Source: Ipomoea triloba (taxonomy: Eukaryota; Streptophyta; Magnoliopsida; Solanales; Convolvulaceae). Taken from it: DNA of 64,000 nucleotides. The translations under genes and the position numbers were made by a program. Within the stretch, counting starts at the first letter, position 1. Every line of letters starts with the position of its first letter. The notes under the pieces are model-generated. The model was given only the letters and a program-made list of their open reading frames with translations. It was not told the DNA's origin and made no database searches. The DNA lies in contig NC_044925.1 in the NCBI RefSeq assembly GCF_003576645.1, forward strand, positions 14,369,405 through 14,433,404, read 5' to 3'. Below are positions 31,150 to 44,440 of this stretch, piece after piece.

Positions 31150-32830
31150 AGAGAGGGAGGGCACATGAGAGAAAAATGATGATGAATTGTGTTTGATGAT
31201 CCAAAACTATGATTGTGGACAATCCTTTTATTTTTGTTTATATTTTTTATATTCCTGTTTATATCTTGTTTTGCACGTTTCATCTAGCCAAAAACGTTAA
31301 ACGTGGCGCTCGTGGGAGGCAACCCACGCATAAAGAGAAGAAGAGACCACTCCACCACCATCCAAGAAAACTAATTTTGAAAGGTAGAATCTCAATTCTT
31401 CATTTATTTCTTTACCTTTACTCTAACCAAGTTTTGAAAGGCAAGTACAGATTGCAAATTTTAATAGGGATGCACCTTGTGAGTATTTCTTTTATTCCCT
31501 TTAGATGCCCTGTTTGATTTTGATTGCTATATTTCCTTGATTCACATATGAAGAGTTGCATGACCCTGTTGTGTCGGATGTGATCCTATCAATATTAGAA
31601 TTGTTTTAGCTAGTTCACACTTTTAAGTGTGGAAAAGGGGCGTTTGTAGAACCCTTTGAACCCTATATCCTTTTTCCTCCGTTCCTTATGAAAACATCGA
31701 GGACGATGTTTACTTTTAAGTGTGGAAAGGGTGTATGCTTCTTGAAATAGTTGATTGACTGAATGATAAGGTATAGGAACTAGAGGGCGTGTTATTGTCA
31801 ATACTATCTAGGAAGGCTCCTAACCTTGTGCCAAATACGAATGTTTTAAATATGCTTTGGAAGTTACACTTTGCACCAATTTGCACAATTTGACCCAAAA
31901 TTGAAAATTTTTATGTGTGCTTGCATGTTCTTCACCTTGTATTTTGTTTGGACCTCAGTCAAAGATCTCTCGAAGTGGGAGTGTGAACCCCCTGAGTTTT
32001 AGAAAGATAAAAATTGCGAAGCCCGGAAATTGAATTAATCTTAGCAGGACATGGGGCAAAAGGTGAGCCTAAGTGAGCTTAAAGTGAAAAATCCCTATTC
32101 CTTAGAAAAAGGCATGAGGGGTTGATATGGTGAAAAGTAAAAATGCTTCAATATGGCCACTCCCTGAGATAATACAAGAGGTGAGACATCTTGCTAGAAT
32201 ATGGGGCAACCATTGCACCGTCTTCGAAAAAGCGTGGAGATCCACGTGAAGTCGGTTGTCCCAAGGAGATTCTAGAAGATGAGAAAATTGAGAGGAGGTG
32301 AATCACCCCGCTTGGGTTCGGGCACCCATTGCACTGACCTTCGAAAAAGCATGGAGATCCATGTGAAGTTGGGTCGCCCGAAAATGAGATCCAAGGGGGC
32401 TGAGAAAATAGAGTGATCGCCCAAGACATGGCAATGAGCGGTCCATGTCCCTGCCCTCACTTATATTGCGTAAAGGGGCTTTGGCGTTTTGGTTGGAAAT
32501 TGGCTAGGGAGTGTGCATCATTCCCACTAGTCGGATCGGCTAGAGGCCCCTAGAAAATACAAGGTGAAACCCTTTTGTTATTTGCAAGCTTGAAAGGTGT
32601 GAATAAAACTTTTTATGTTATATCCATCTCTTGAGACCTTCACTTCCTTAGCATATTTCTTACATTTGGTCGGCATGAGTTTAGCGGTCTTGGTGGATAG
32701 TGTAGGGAATTTCACCCACTCAACTCCGAACACCCACACATTACTTAATCAATCAACAATGAGAAAATGAACTATCCTTGGTGCTTATATGATTAGGATT
32801 TGATAGTATGCTTGCTTGAGGACAAGCAAG
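31150..32830 (+). other. Element B 3' untranslated region
   Basis: Contains acgttaaacgtggcgctcg and gggaggcaaccca near 31300. Near 31692-31733 it has the hairpin catcgaggacgatg followed by the PPT-like taagtgtggaaagg. There is no ORF with recognisable similarity. Confidence 0.65.
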
Positions 32831-32848
32831 GTTTAAGTGTGGAAACTT
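32831..32848 (+). other. Polypurine tract of element B
   Basis: gtttaagtgtggaaactt directly precedes the 3' LTR at 32849. Confidence 0.75.
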
Positions 32849-34119
32849 TGATAAGCACCAAGAATGGTACATAAAAAGGGTCTAAAATGGAATAGAAGTG
32901 TGAAGTTTTGCCATCCGATCATAACAATATCGTGCATATTAGCTCAGATGTGATTAAAATCTTCTAACATCGCTTCTAGGAAAAGTTTTGAAGTATTTTA
33001 CAAGTTGGAAAGGGATTTGAGGCTAAACAGAGCAAAAGACAAACGAAGCCGCAAAGTAGTATCTTCCCACGCAGCCCAACACGCGTGTGGAGGGGCGTGG
33101 AATCTTTCCAGTAACCATCCATGCCCAGCACCATGCGTGGTGGCATGCGTAGCCGGGCCAAAGGGCCATTTCGTGAAATTTGTCTCTTTTTGTCACCTAT
33201 ATAAATCCCTTTTGCCCTAAACCTAGGGAGAGCTTTTTAGGATAGTTTAGATCTGAAATTGTAGAGGGTTTTTCTCCCATCTTGGGGGAAAATTCCTTTT
33301 CTTCTAGATTAGATTAGATTCAAGGGCAAGGATGAAGATTGGAATTCCAAGAACAAAGTGTAAAAGAACCCATTCTTGTGGGCGGTAACTATTCTCTCCA
33401 AATCTTAATCTAATATTTGTTTCTTTGAAATTTCATTTCTTCTTCTTGTTTCTTTAGCATGTTAGAGTAGACTAGAAAGGGGATTGGTGGCCCCAAAGCT
33501 AAACTATGTGGATGTTTGATATAATTGCTAGTTGAAATGTGAGTTTCTTGATTGTTGGATGATGAACTTGTGTGGATGATGTTCTTTAAGCTTTGTGCCT
33601 AATTGTGGCCACATTAGGTAGCAAACCCATAGGAAGTGAGTGTGTGCGCGATAGCGGCCACTCACGAGTCTAACTCACCCACATCTCCGCCCTTAGTTCG
33701 AAAGGACGAGGCCCGAGAGGAGTGGTAGACAATGTGTTCGATGAAATGCCCCAACCGAATGAGGATGTGGGAGTCCAAAGTGTGACGCCACTTGGTAAAG
33801 TGCCACGAACTCCCTAGTCTATTCCACGTTACTTGCTCGCAAAACCATACAAAGATAGACCACGTAGGGAAGCCTAAAGCCCCAATCTCCGCCTTTCCAT
33901 TTATTTTTATCAAAACCATTATCAACCTTTCCCCCTTCTTACAAATGAATCCTACCCTTAGCCATTCCCGTAACTCTTCCCTCTCAACATCTTAAATGCC
34001 AACACACCAATTCGTTCCCATTCGCCATCCTTGAGAGACACGACACTCGGGGCGTCTTGACTCTTCGTTTTAACATATTCCATATCACATTCACTACCTC
34101 ACGCTAAACCGCAGCATCA
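32849..34119 (+). repeat. 3' LTR of element B (1271 bp)
   Basis: Complete LTR, TGATAAGCACC to GCAGCATCA, followed by the acaca target duplication. CACGCGTG module at 33067-33155 and TATA box ctatataaatcc at 33197-33208. Confidence 0.92.
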
Positions 34120-34265
34120 ACACAATTATAATTTCACTCTTATAAATTAATTATGGAAATAAGGATACTAAAAGTAAGAAAAAATTTGATTCATTAAAAT
34201 CTCTTTGATGGACAATCTAGATGTGTTCTCATTTCTCACGTGGGAAGGTGCTCTCGTACAATTAT

Positions 34266-34325
34266 AAATAAATAAATAAATATAAATACACACGCGCACA
34301 CACACACACACATATCTATATAGAA
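34266..34325. repeat. AAAT / CA / TA microsatellites
   Basis: aaataaataaata, then acacacacacacac, then tatctatata. Confidence 0.9.
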
Positions 34326-34681
34326 ATCTGCTCAAGTGTGGACGCGTCTTAACGTGTGAACAGTGCGGTTAACACCACTCAATGTTACAAAATGCACCAC
34401 TCAATGTTAGAAAACGCACCAAATGAAAATACACAAAAACACCAAAAAAACACACCACACACCCAAAATAATATACCAAGCTCCCCTGCCCCTAATTGTG
34501 CATTTCCAAACACTGTGTGATGTATATTTCCATACTTAGTGGTGTATTTTTTTTGTGATGTGTACCTAACGGTGTATAATTGTGTGGTGCATTTTTTAAC
34601 ACTGAGTGATGTATATTTGTATACATAGTGGGGAGGCCGCACTGTTCACACGTTAAGACGCGTCCACACTTGAACTCTACC
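34326..34681. mobile_element. TA-flanked inverted-repeat element M1
   Basis: Has a perfect 36-bp terminal inverted repeat (34333-34368 with 34637-34672; caagtgtggacgcgtcttaa...gtgcgg). It lies between AT microsatellites, with TA runs on the right (34682-34697). The interior is made of gtgcattt/caccactcaatgtta repeats in both orientations. No coding capacity. Confidence 0.8.
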
Positions 34682-34697
34682 ATATATATATATATAT

Positions 34698-35004
34698 AGT
34701 AGAGTTCAGGTGTGGCCGCGCCTTCTCGTGCGATCGGTGCGGTTTACACCACTCAATGTTAAGAAATGCACCACACAAATATGCACTATTAGATACACAT
34801 CACCAAAAAATACACCGCTAGGTATAAAAAAAATACACCGCACAGTGTTCAGAAATGCACAATTAGAAACATTGGAGTTATGAGGTGTTTTTATGCATTT
34901 TCATTGTGGTGCGTTTTCTTAACATTGAGTAGTGCATTTTTTAACATTTAGTAGTTTAAACCGCACGGACCGCACGGGAAGGCGCGACCACATTTAAATA
35001 GAAA
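34698..35004. mobile_element. TA-flanked inverted-repeat element M2
   Basis: A relative of M1. The left end gttcaggtgtggccgcgcct...gatcggtgcggttta pairs imperfectly with the right end ttaaaccgcac...gggaaggcgcgaccacattt. TA runs lie on both sides (34682-34697 and about 35005-35016), and the interior has the same gtgcattt and caatgtta words. Confidence 0.75.
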
Positions 35005-35016
35005 TCTATATATATA

Positions 35017-35634
35017 CACACGCGCACGCGTGCACACACTTTTGGGCAGTTGTGCAATTAGTTTCATTCAACTTTGGGGCGGGTCTTTCATGTGGAAAGG
35101 GCCCCCCTGCATACAGGAAGAAAGTGAACCAGTAAATAGTGTGAAATGGACTTGTGGCGATGATGGTGTCCCTATGCAACATGGCCTCAATTTTTAATAC
35201 AATCGCCAATTGAACTCTACAGGATCACAGAAAGGGTGCTGAAAATCTTCAAATTCTTGAAATATTTTGCCGTGGAATTCAGAAAATTAGATGAAGGGCA
35301 CCAAACTTTTGAGAAAATATGGAGTAAAACAAGGGTCAAATTCCATTCCCCATGCAAATTAAAAATCCGTGTCCTGATGACCTGAGCACTAAAACTTTTC
35401 AGGAAAAATAAAAAATTTACACCCCCCTTTTCTGCGTTTAAATGGCCAAAAATTGAGGCCGCCATGTACACTTACAAAGTGCACAATCAATATTGCGTGT
35501 GAAATACAGAAAATTCGGGAAAAAAAATATTTTTTTAACTAAAATTCAGACAAACTTGTCTATAAATCTTTAAAGAGAAAGAGTAGAATTATTTATCTTC
35601 ATTAGTTACATCTTACATGTTAATTGTTCAATCT
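35017..35634. other. AT-rich spacer
   Basis: No gene, RNA or repeat that I can support. Short frames at 35217-35471 show no similarity. Confidence 0.5.
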
Positions 35635-35850
35635 CATTAATAAAGTGTAATCCATGTAATAATTGAACATATAAAAATACTTATACAATAATAACAAAAT
35701 AGGTCCCATTAATAAAGTGTAATCCATTTAATAATTGAACATATAAAAATACTTATACAATAATAACAAAATAGGTCCCACTAATAAAGTGTAATCCATG
35801 TAATAAGTTAACATATAAAAATACTTATACAATAATAACAAAATAGGTAA
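35635..35850. repeat. Three tandem 72-bp units
   Basis: Units start at 35635, 35707 and 35779 (ca(t/c)taataaagtgtaatcca, cttatacaataataac, aaaataggt) and differ at only a few positions. Confidence 0.92.
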
Positions 35851-37800
35851 TAAATATTAAAGAATAAGTTCTTACAAGAATATAATATTATTCTTTGATA
35901 AATTAAAATATGTAACATGAAAACTTATTACAAGTCTTTCAATAATAATAACAACAACAACACCTTTATTCATACATGTTATTAAAGAAATCAAACGATA
36001 ATCAATATTTATATGTAGACCAACTAAAAGACTTTGAATATTTTAGGTTAAAGTTTGATCTATATTGTCCAATCAAATGCATCCATCATCAATATAAATG
36101 TAATGAAAGTCATTTTAAAAAAAAAGGAAAAAAAAAGTTTTTTTTTTTTTAAAAAAATCAAGTTTTTTTTTTCCAAAAGTTCATAAAATAAAAAAGATGA
36201 AAAAGATACCAATAAATTTTTTTGGCAAGGCATCTTTTCGTGGACAAAGAGATCCAAACAGTAGATCGAAAGACAGCAAGATCATCATGGACAAGATATA
36301 TAAAATGTAGATCCAATGAATTTCATTTTTCCAATCACTTGAATCTTTTCATCTCCGTCCCCACCAAACCCTATATACAGGTGTACGTCTGACCAATTTT
36401 ACTTTTTTTTTTTCTTTCTTTCTAACCTCTACTAAAAAAACACATATCATTTCTCTTCTTAAATTTATTAATTAATCTTCACCAATCATATATAATAGTA
36501 AAACTCTTTATATTCATTAGTTACTCATGAGTTAAGTAATTCTACCATGTACGAGTTAACAAGTAAATATATTTAGAATTAACTCAAACATTGTCATATA
36601 AAAAAGAACGAATATTACGAAATAAATTTATGAGGGGATTATCGCATCACTTATAATTATACTAGTTTTTACGCACGCATTACGTGATTGATTTAATACC
36701 CAGTATTTGTATTTAAATAAGTAATTCAAAGTATATCAATGCAGGATTATATATGAGAAGTTCATTATAGTTGTCATTAAAATTAATGTTTGCACTTTTC
36801 TAAATACTTACTGTAGTTGGTATGGTATTAGGTAGTAGATACTACTTTTGGTTTGAATTATTTTGACTTTTTGTTAATTTGCTTTTGGCTATGTTATTGT
36901 CATCGTCTCCGTCTTCATTGTTTATCCACTTCTTTTTGTTAGTTAGTGTTTTATGTGCAATTTGATTACATGTGCTAATTTGCAAAAAAAGAACACATTT
37001 AATTTGAATCTAAAATAGATCAACAATATTATTGTTATTTTTAGGTGATTGTTGTTTCAGATTCATAATTATATTGGATTTAAATGTGGTGGCTTTGTTG
37101 TATGAGTTGCAAATTAAAAATGAATAGCGTCAAAAGAATTGGTATGCATTACTTGGACATATTGAATGCTGAAAATATACCAAAAGAATCGCATCATCAG
37201 TATATTTCTTACACTTATATCCGGGAGATGGCTAAACTAAAGGGAGCTAATGATAGACACTACCTTCAATTTGATTCACCCAACTAAAAAAACACTTGAA
37301 GGCTTGACAAATTCCCCAACTATGGAGGAATTAATCCTAAAATCTAGTTTGCATTGCATGAAGCTACAATTGTACTAAACATTTTGCATTTGACGTAATA
37401 GATGTGATTAATTAAGTTCTCATATGAGGATTTTTGTTTTTTTTTTTGAACATTCCAGGTGGTAAGGGTTCTTTTGCATCAAGAAAGTTTAATTTGCTTC
37501 ATCAAATTCTCCATTTTACTGTTGAAAAAGAATTAAATATGCAAATCCAAAAGCAAGGCGATTCATTGACACCATTTATTAATACCATAATGACCTAAAT
37601 CATTCCCAAGAAAATGCAAATTCCCCAGCAAGATTTGTTTAAAAAAATTCAAGAAAATGATTTTCAAGATTCCTTACTTGTAATCTTTAATACTCATCTT
37701 TGAATGCTATGTATATAATCTGGCTAATTAATTGACCAAAGTTCATATTAAATATTGTATTATATTCTTTTTTAATACACTGTAACATATTCATAGTATA
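35851..37800. other. AT-rich spacer
   Basis: Non-coding as far as can be seen. A 67-codon frame at 37084-37287 starts with ATG but resembles nothing I know and has no clear splice or promoter context. Confidence 0.5.
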
Positions 37801-37804
37801 TGTT

Positions 37805-37870
37805 CAACTCTGATTGGGATGAGGTTCGAACCTAAGACATTCCTTATCGAAATCAATGAGCAAGTTAAAA
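37805..37870 (-). repeat. Possible tRNA-derived SINE fragment
   Basis: The minus strand has a good B box (TTAGGTTCGAACC) and a weak A box (TTGCTCATTGA) about 35 bp before it. Too degraded to be sure. Confidence 0.3.
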
Positions 37871-38055
37871 TTAATAAATAGTCGACCGAATACTCCGTTA
37901 TTAAAGTTTACACTGACGGAATGCAGAGGTATTTAGGAAAAAGTAAGTGATATTATAAAGGGTAAGGAAGAAAATTAATAACACAATACTAAAATCAAAA
38001 TAATATGAACTATTCATTTCAACAAACAATTGGACTACTATTTTAAAACACGGCT

Positions 38056-38182
38056 TTTTTTTTTTAGTACTACTGAAGCACAAAGAGTCAACAGTTGCTT
38101 TGGCTGAGGCTTGAACCCACTCTCATTATCCATGTGAAAGTATAAACCGAGACATCAAGTGCCATTAGACCACATATGTACT
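38056..38182 (-). mobile_element. tRNA-derived SINE
   Basis: The minus strand reads A box TGGTCTAATGGCA, then B box GGGTTCAAGCCTC about 40 bp later, then a 3' region (AGAGTCAAC equivalent in plus at 38085) ending in a run of A. This is the structure of a tRNA-headed, A-tailed SINE. A truncated 3' end of the same family is at 47049-47087. Confidence 0.7.
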
Positions 38183-38292
38183 TTAATTGCAATATTTAGC
38201 TTTAAGCCAGCAAGTCTTCTAACATTGTAGAGCAGGGTTTTTTAATGTAAAGCAAAAGCCAAAATAATGTACATATAGTTTCTATAGTTTAT

Positions 38293-38706
38293 TAAAGAGT
38301 TAATTCCGTTTTTGGTGCTAGATTTATAGGTGACAGTCCACTTTAAGTTCTTTTTTATTAGAACATCCACTTTTGGTCCTAGTATTATTGTGGCAGAACC
38401 ATTTTTGGTCCTTTATCAACAAAACAGTTTAAATATCGTTAAATACAAGGACATTTTGTTCTTCAATTATGAATGTTTTCAAAAAAAATATAAACATAAA
38501 AAATATAGTGGTTCAACCTACTTTGAATAAAAAAGATTAAAATGTCTTTGTATTTAAAGGTATTTCAACGATTTTGTCGATGAAAGACTAAAAATGGTCA
38601 TGCCACAATAATACTAGGACTAAATGAGGATGCTCTAATAAAAAAGGGCTAAAAGTGAATTGTCACCTATAAATCTAGGACAAAAATGGAATTAAATCAT
38701 TTTTTA
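38293..38706. mobile_element. Long-terminal-inverted-repeat MITE
   Basis: Left arm about 38293-38500 and right arm about 38520-38706 are inverted copies (ttaattccgtttttggtg, agatttataggtgacag, tagtattattgtggca), with a small central loop. Both ends carry ttaa, which could be a target duplication or part of the repeat. Non-coding, probably Mutator-like by its long arms. Confidence 0.75.
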
Positions 38707-39012
38707 AACATAAATCTTTGGAAGCTAAAGTCAATATATATTACCAACAATGCAATCAGATGCTTCATCCACAACCGTACAAGAAATATAAAACACCCCC
38801 TTCCTTTATATATGTTTTGACTATATATACACAAATTTATAAGTGTATATTTCATATATTGGTTTAGTGATAATAGATTTATGATTTTACCAATAGCAAA
38901 TACATAAGCAATAAATATTTCCTAATTACATTTTTTTTTAGATATTTTAATATGGTAAAGAGGACACTTTTTAATTGACAATCATAGTAATTATAACCAA
39001 GAGTATATCTTA

Positions 39013-39301
39013 GGGTGTGTTTGGTTCGCGCATAGGAATTAGAATCAGTATGGATATCAAATACTTGGTAAGGGTAATGAGTTTTGGTAAAAGTATTTTG
39101 GTATGGTGGAATGAGAATAATTATTAATAGTTGGGGAAGAAAAGAAGAATGAAATGAAATCCTTATTTAATAAGGGTATGAGTTTTTCAATTAATGGGGT
39201 ATTCCAAACCCATAGTAATATTTTAAAAATCTGTTAACCAAACAATAACAATCACTTTGATACCCATACCTTATATCAAAATCTGTCAACCAAACACACC
39301 C
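39013..39301. mobile_element. Harbinger/Tourist-like MITE
   Basis: 289 bp with terminal inverted repeats GGGTGTGTTTGG at the left and CCAAACACACCC at the right. It is flanked by the TTA target duplication (39010-39012, 39302-39304) expected of PIF/Harbinger elements. Confidence 0.85.
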
Positions 39302-39304
39302 TTA

Positions 39305-39760
39305 GTTTTCAAATTCCTCTTCAAATAATTTTGAATTAGCACCAAGAGGACACTTTTTAATTGACACATTACTTGCTAGCTTAGGGTAAAGTGAGTTTTT
39401 ATTTCCGTCCAGTGAACAACATCTGCAAATCCAGCTAAGATGGAGATGGAAAATTCGTGGACTTATAGGATGGGAAATGCGTAATATTCCCTCAAAGATC
39501 AGAATTCTAGTATATAATATAAACAGATCGAGGTGTGGTACAATAATAATTAATTGGGATTATAGGACAAATGCTGTGTTTCCTGCCTGGATGGCTCTCT
39601 GAATATGGACCAAGCAATTTGAAAATTGTGTATGCTCTTTATACCAATCAAAGAACAGGCAACAACTGTGGGATCTCATCTTTAACGCATGTCAGCCTTA
39701 ACAAGACAAAACAATATAGTATCGGTATCTTGCTTCCTAGCTGTCTTTACCCCCTCTCTC
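39305..39760. other. Spacer without a recognisable gene
   Basis: AT-rich with one less biased segment (39560-39760) that shows no coding similarity. Confidence 0.45.
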
Positions 39761-39796
39761 TCTCTCCCTCCCTCCCCCTCTCTCTATATATATATA

Positions 39797-40102
39797 GTCT
39801 GATTCCCATGTGAACTTGCGGTTATGCACCATTAACCAAGTATGTCAAAATGCACTACTAAGTATTAAGTGTTCAAGAAATGCACAAGGGTGTAGTGCAC
39901 TTTTGTAGTGCAATTGTGCATTTCACCCTGGTACATTTATGCCTGGTAATGCATGACCGCACGTTTCAAGGTGTGGTACATCTTTATGGTGCATTTGTGC
40001 ATTTCAAACTACTGCATTTCTGAACACGTTGTAGTTTATTTATACATACCTAATGGTGCATGACCGCACATCCGCAGGGAAAAGCATGCCCGTATTTGAT
40101 CC

Positions 40103-40104
<2 letters not shown>
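39797..40104. mobile_element. TA-flanked element M3
   Basis: Lies between TA runs (39785-39796 and 40104 onward). The ends are imperfect inverted repeats: ttcccatgtgaacttgcgg with tatgcaccatta, against atggtgcatgaccgcac with gcagggaa. The interior is full of gtgcattt words. Confidence 0.7.

Positions 40105-41584
<1,480 letters not shown>

Positions 41585-41634
<50 letters not shown>
41585..41634. repeat. (TA)n microsatellite
   Basis: About 24 TA units between M4 and M5. Confidence 0.97.
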
Positions 41635-41639
<5 letters not shown>

Positions 41640-41800
41640 TTCACAAAATATCGAATGCACACCCTTAGGTTATGGAATAATGCACGCAAAACCAGTGCAT
41701 CAATATTTACACGATATAGGCAGTTGAATGATGCAACATTAAGGGTGTGTACGAGTTCTCAGGTTCACATAATATGGTAAGTTCTTCCTTGAACCTAAAC
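41635..41800. mobile_element. TA-flanked element M5
   Basis: 166 bp between TA runs (41585-41634 and 41801-41816). The inner inverted words gcacacccttaggtt and acattaagggtgtgt and the outer gttcac/gtgaac words give an imperfect inverted repeat. Confidence 0.5.
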
Positions 41801-41816
41801 CTATATATATATATAC

Positions 41817-42194
41817 TATCCTAGTTTCAATTCCATGCTGATAGAATTTTTTTTTTTTACAGTGTATATGTGTGTGTATATACAACATTGCATGATTTAC
41901 CTAATTGATATAAATGGATTCAAGATTTCCACAGAACAAGTTGGTGGGACAATACAACACTTGTGGTCCACCTAGCATTTATTACCAATAATTTTTGTGT
42001 TGCACATAACCTATTTATCGACTTCTGCAGAGGTTATTAAATGGGTGTTGCTATTTGTACCACCTTGAGTGTAAATAACCTTGAAATTTGAACAAGATTA
42101 CAAATTTTAATAACATTATAGGTGGTGTAAATAGCAATTAGGACGTAAATATGGCTATTTACACCACCATGGTCAAATGTAATTAATTACACAA
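41817..42194. other. AT-rich spacer
   Basis: No gene seen. Repeated gtgtaaatag and ggtgtaaatagc words suggest an old repeat. Confidence 0.45.
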
Positions 42195-42465
42195 AATATT
42201 AGGTATTGGAATTAGATTTTTTTAAAAAATATATATTAAAATTATAAATATTATTTACACTAAATGAAACTAAATAATAATTTAAAATTTTAAAAATAAA
42301 AATATTAAAAAAAAAAAAAAACATAACAACCCCTTGCCGGCGAGGGGTTGTTTTGTTTTTGTTTTTTTTTTGTTTTTTTTTTCAAATATTTTTTAAAAAA
42401 AAATTTAAATAGTTATTTAATTTAATTTAATTAAAATAATATTTATGATTTCAATACTTTTTTTT
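42195..42465. repeat. Inverted repeat with a G+C-rich apex
   Basis: AT-rich arms (aaaattataaatattattt and its inverse taattaaaataatatttatg) converge on the hairpin aacaacccct...aggggttgtt with tgccggcg at the tip near 42338. It is foldback or MITE-like; no target duplication was found. Confidence 0.65.
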
Positions 42466-42827
42466 TTATAGTGATACTACATGTTTTGAGTATAACCAAC
42501 AGTACGACATATTTACCGCTCCCACCACATTGCCCTTGGTTACGTTAATAATAATCATTATGTTAAGGTAACATTGACAGGAGGGTACTAATGCATATTA
42601 TTGCTTTAATGGGCTTATTTTAAATATGATTGTGCATATGCATGGATTACTCCATATGTAAATCGGATCAATAGTTAAAATGAGCATGTACGCTCTAGTT
42701 GTACTCAAGAAACATTTAATGCCTGTGCCAGAAATGCATTTTATTCTAAACAAATTGGTCTAATAATTAATCTTGATCATATATAAGTTTATATAACTAC
42801 ATGTTTGCCAAGCATCTTGTGCTTAGA

Positions 42828-43140
42828 TGGCAGAGTAGTGACTTTTCTATATGTGAGGTCATGAGTTCAAATCTCAATGGAGTTGATAGTGACTTCAACC
42901 TCCAACAACAATAATAGATTAAGAAAGAATGTTTAAAAAAACATACTTATATATGCATGTTTTATAAGCTTTTGGCTATATAGAAATTATATACATGACC
43001 GTGGCTTTCCTATATGTGAGGTCATGAGTTCAAATCTCAATGGAGTCGATAGTGACTTCAACCTCAAGAATGTTTAAAAAAATATACTTATATATGCATG
43101 TTTTATAAGCTTTTGGCTATACAGAAATTATATACATGAC
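42828..43140 (+). mobile_element. SINE-like sequence with a tandem duplicate
   Basis: The first copy has an A-box-like tggcagagtag and a B-box-like gagttcaaatctc about 35 bp later, followed by a region ending in aaaaaaa. A second copy of the B-box half and everything after it (about 43008-43140) follows in tandem, with few differences (ggagttgatag versus ggagtcgatag). Confidence 0.55.
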
Positions 43141-43212
43141 ACCCCAGAATTGAATCTAATTTGTAACATAGAGATTAAACAAAAGCGTTTATAATTATCA
43201 AAATTTAAATAT

Positions 43213-44005
43213 GGATTAATATTTGATGCACCGCCGATGTATAGATGCTATATACACCGGCGGTTAATGAGAAAATGTCACATTATTAAAAAACAAAGTC
43301 AATATTAACCGAGTTCTTTCTTGCAAAATATCTAAGATTTGTATTTTATTAGGAAACTTTTTTATTTCTAACTAACAAAATATATTTACTTTCCTAAACA
43401 TATTTATTACTTAATTATTGTATATCTAATTTCCTTACACATTCTTAATTATTAGATACATTATATTGATAATTGTTCCCAATTAGATACATTATTATTT
43501 GTTTAACCGACAGTAAATACATGCTAATCTCACGTGAAGCCATTGCTTTAATTGCTTTAATTGTGAATTTATTAATAATATGATTATTGTAATTATAATC
43601 GTTGATTTATTAATAATATAATTAAATATTTTACTAAATAGAATTACCAATCAATTTTAATGATGATTATTGATTTATTCATAATATAATTAAATATTTC
43701 ACTAAACAAAGTTTTCATGTAACATTTATCAATTAATTTTAATTATGATTGTTGATTTATTAATAATATAATTAAAAATTTTACTAAATAAAGTCGTAAT
43801 TAAGTAATAAATTAAATATGTTTAGAAAAGTAGATATATTTTGTTAATTAGAAATAAAAAAGTTTCTTAATAAAATACAAATCTTTAGATATTTTGTAAA
43901 AAAGGACTCGGTTAATCCTGACTTTATTTTTTAATGATGTGATATCTTCTCATTAACCGCCAGTATATAGCATCTATACATCGGCGGTGCATCAAATATT
44001 AATCC
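43213..44005. mobile_element. Mutator-like non-autonomous element (793 bp)
   Basis: Terminal inverted repeats of about 200 bp (GGATTAATATTTGATGCACC, ccgatgtatagatgctatat, ggcggttaatgag) and a perfect 9-bp target duplication tttaaatat (43204-43212, 44006-44014). The interior is AT-rich with repeats of gttgatttattaataatata. Long arms and 9-bp duplication are diagnostic of MULEs. No transposase. Confidence 0.92.
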
Positions 44006-44014
44006 TTTAAATAT

Positions 44015-44440
44015 ATAATTATACACAAACACTATACACATGAATATAATAAGAACAATAGTTTGGGAGATTGACCGAAAGCAACGGGAAGAGTTAATAA
44101 AGATAAGGGTTTTGGACATATTTAATTAATAACTAAGTAGAAAGTACATATCTAATTAAACAAACAGATTAAAAATTGAAATGAACTCAACTGTAATAAA
44201 GAAAATAATGGATAAAAACTGAACAGGAAATAATTACTAAAACCCAATCTGGGAACAAGAATTTCCCAAACCTAAAATCCTAGAGAACTGAATAAAAATC
44301 TGAGACAACATTGTAACATAATCCTGATGACATACTTATGTTTGACAGATAAAAACATGGATCTGAAAAAGGGAAATTGTAAATTAATGAATCAAAACAT
44401 CCAAACCTTGAGAGATCATTTTTGCCCGCAGTGAATAATG
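44015..44440 (-). other. Sequence downstream of the MIR396 hairpin
   Basis: AT-rich and without an ORF of note; probably the 3' part of the primary MIR396 transcript or the spacer after it. Confidence 0.4.

Larger units (their letters stand above)
15324..34119 (+). mobile_element. Athila-like, pol-less Ty3/gypsy element B, split by element D
   Basis: Starts TGATAAGCACCAAG (15324), ends CAGCATCA (34119), and has a perfect acaca target duplication (15319-15323, 34120-34124). Without D it is about 7.9 kb. It holds a 549-codon Pro/Tyr-rich ORF (16153-17802), an Athila ORF-1-like gene (29902-31149) and a long 3' untranslated region ending in a purine tract at 32848. There is no protease, RT, RNase H or integrase, so it could move only with help. 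The 5' LTR has two deletions and no primer site is left. Confidence 0.88.

Noticed and set aside
39575..39605. tgcctggatggctctctgaa, reminiscent of miR160
   Set aside because: Too many differences from the conserved miR160 and no matching star strand nearby.
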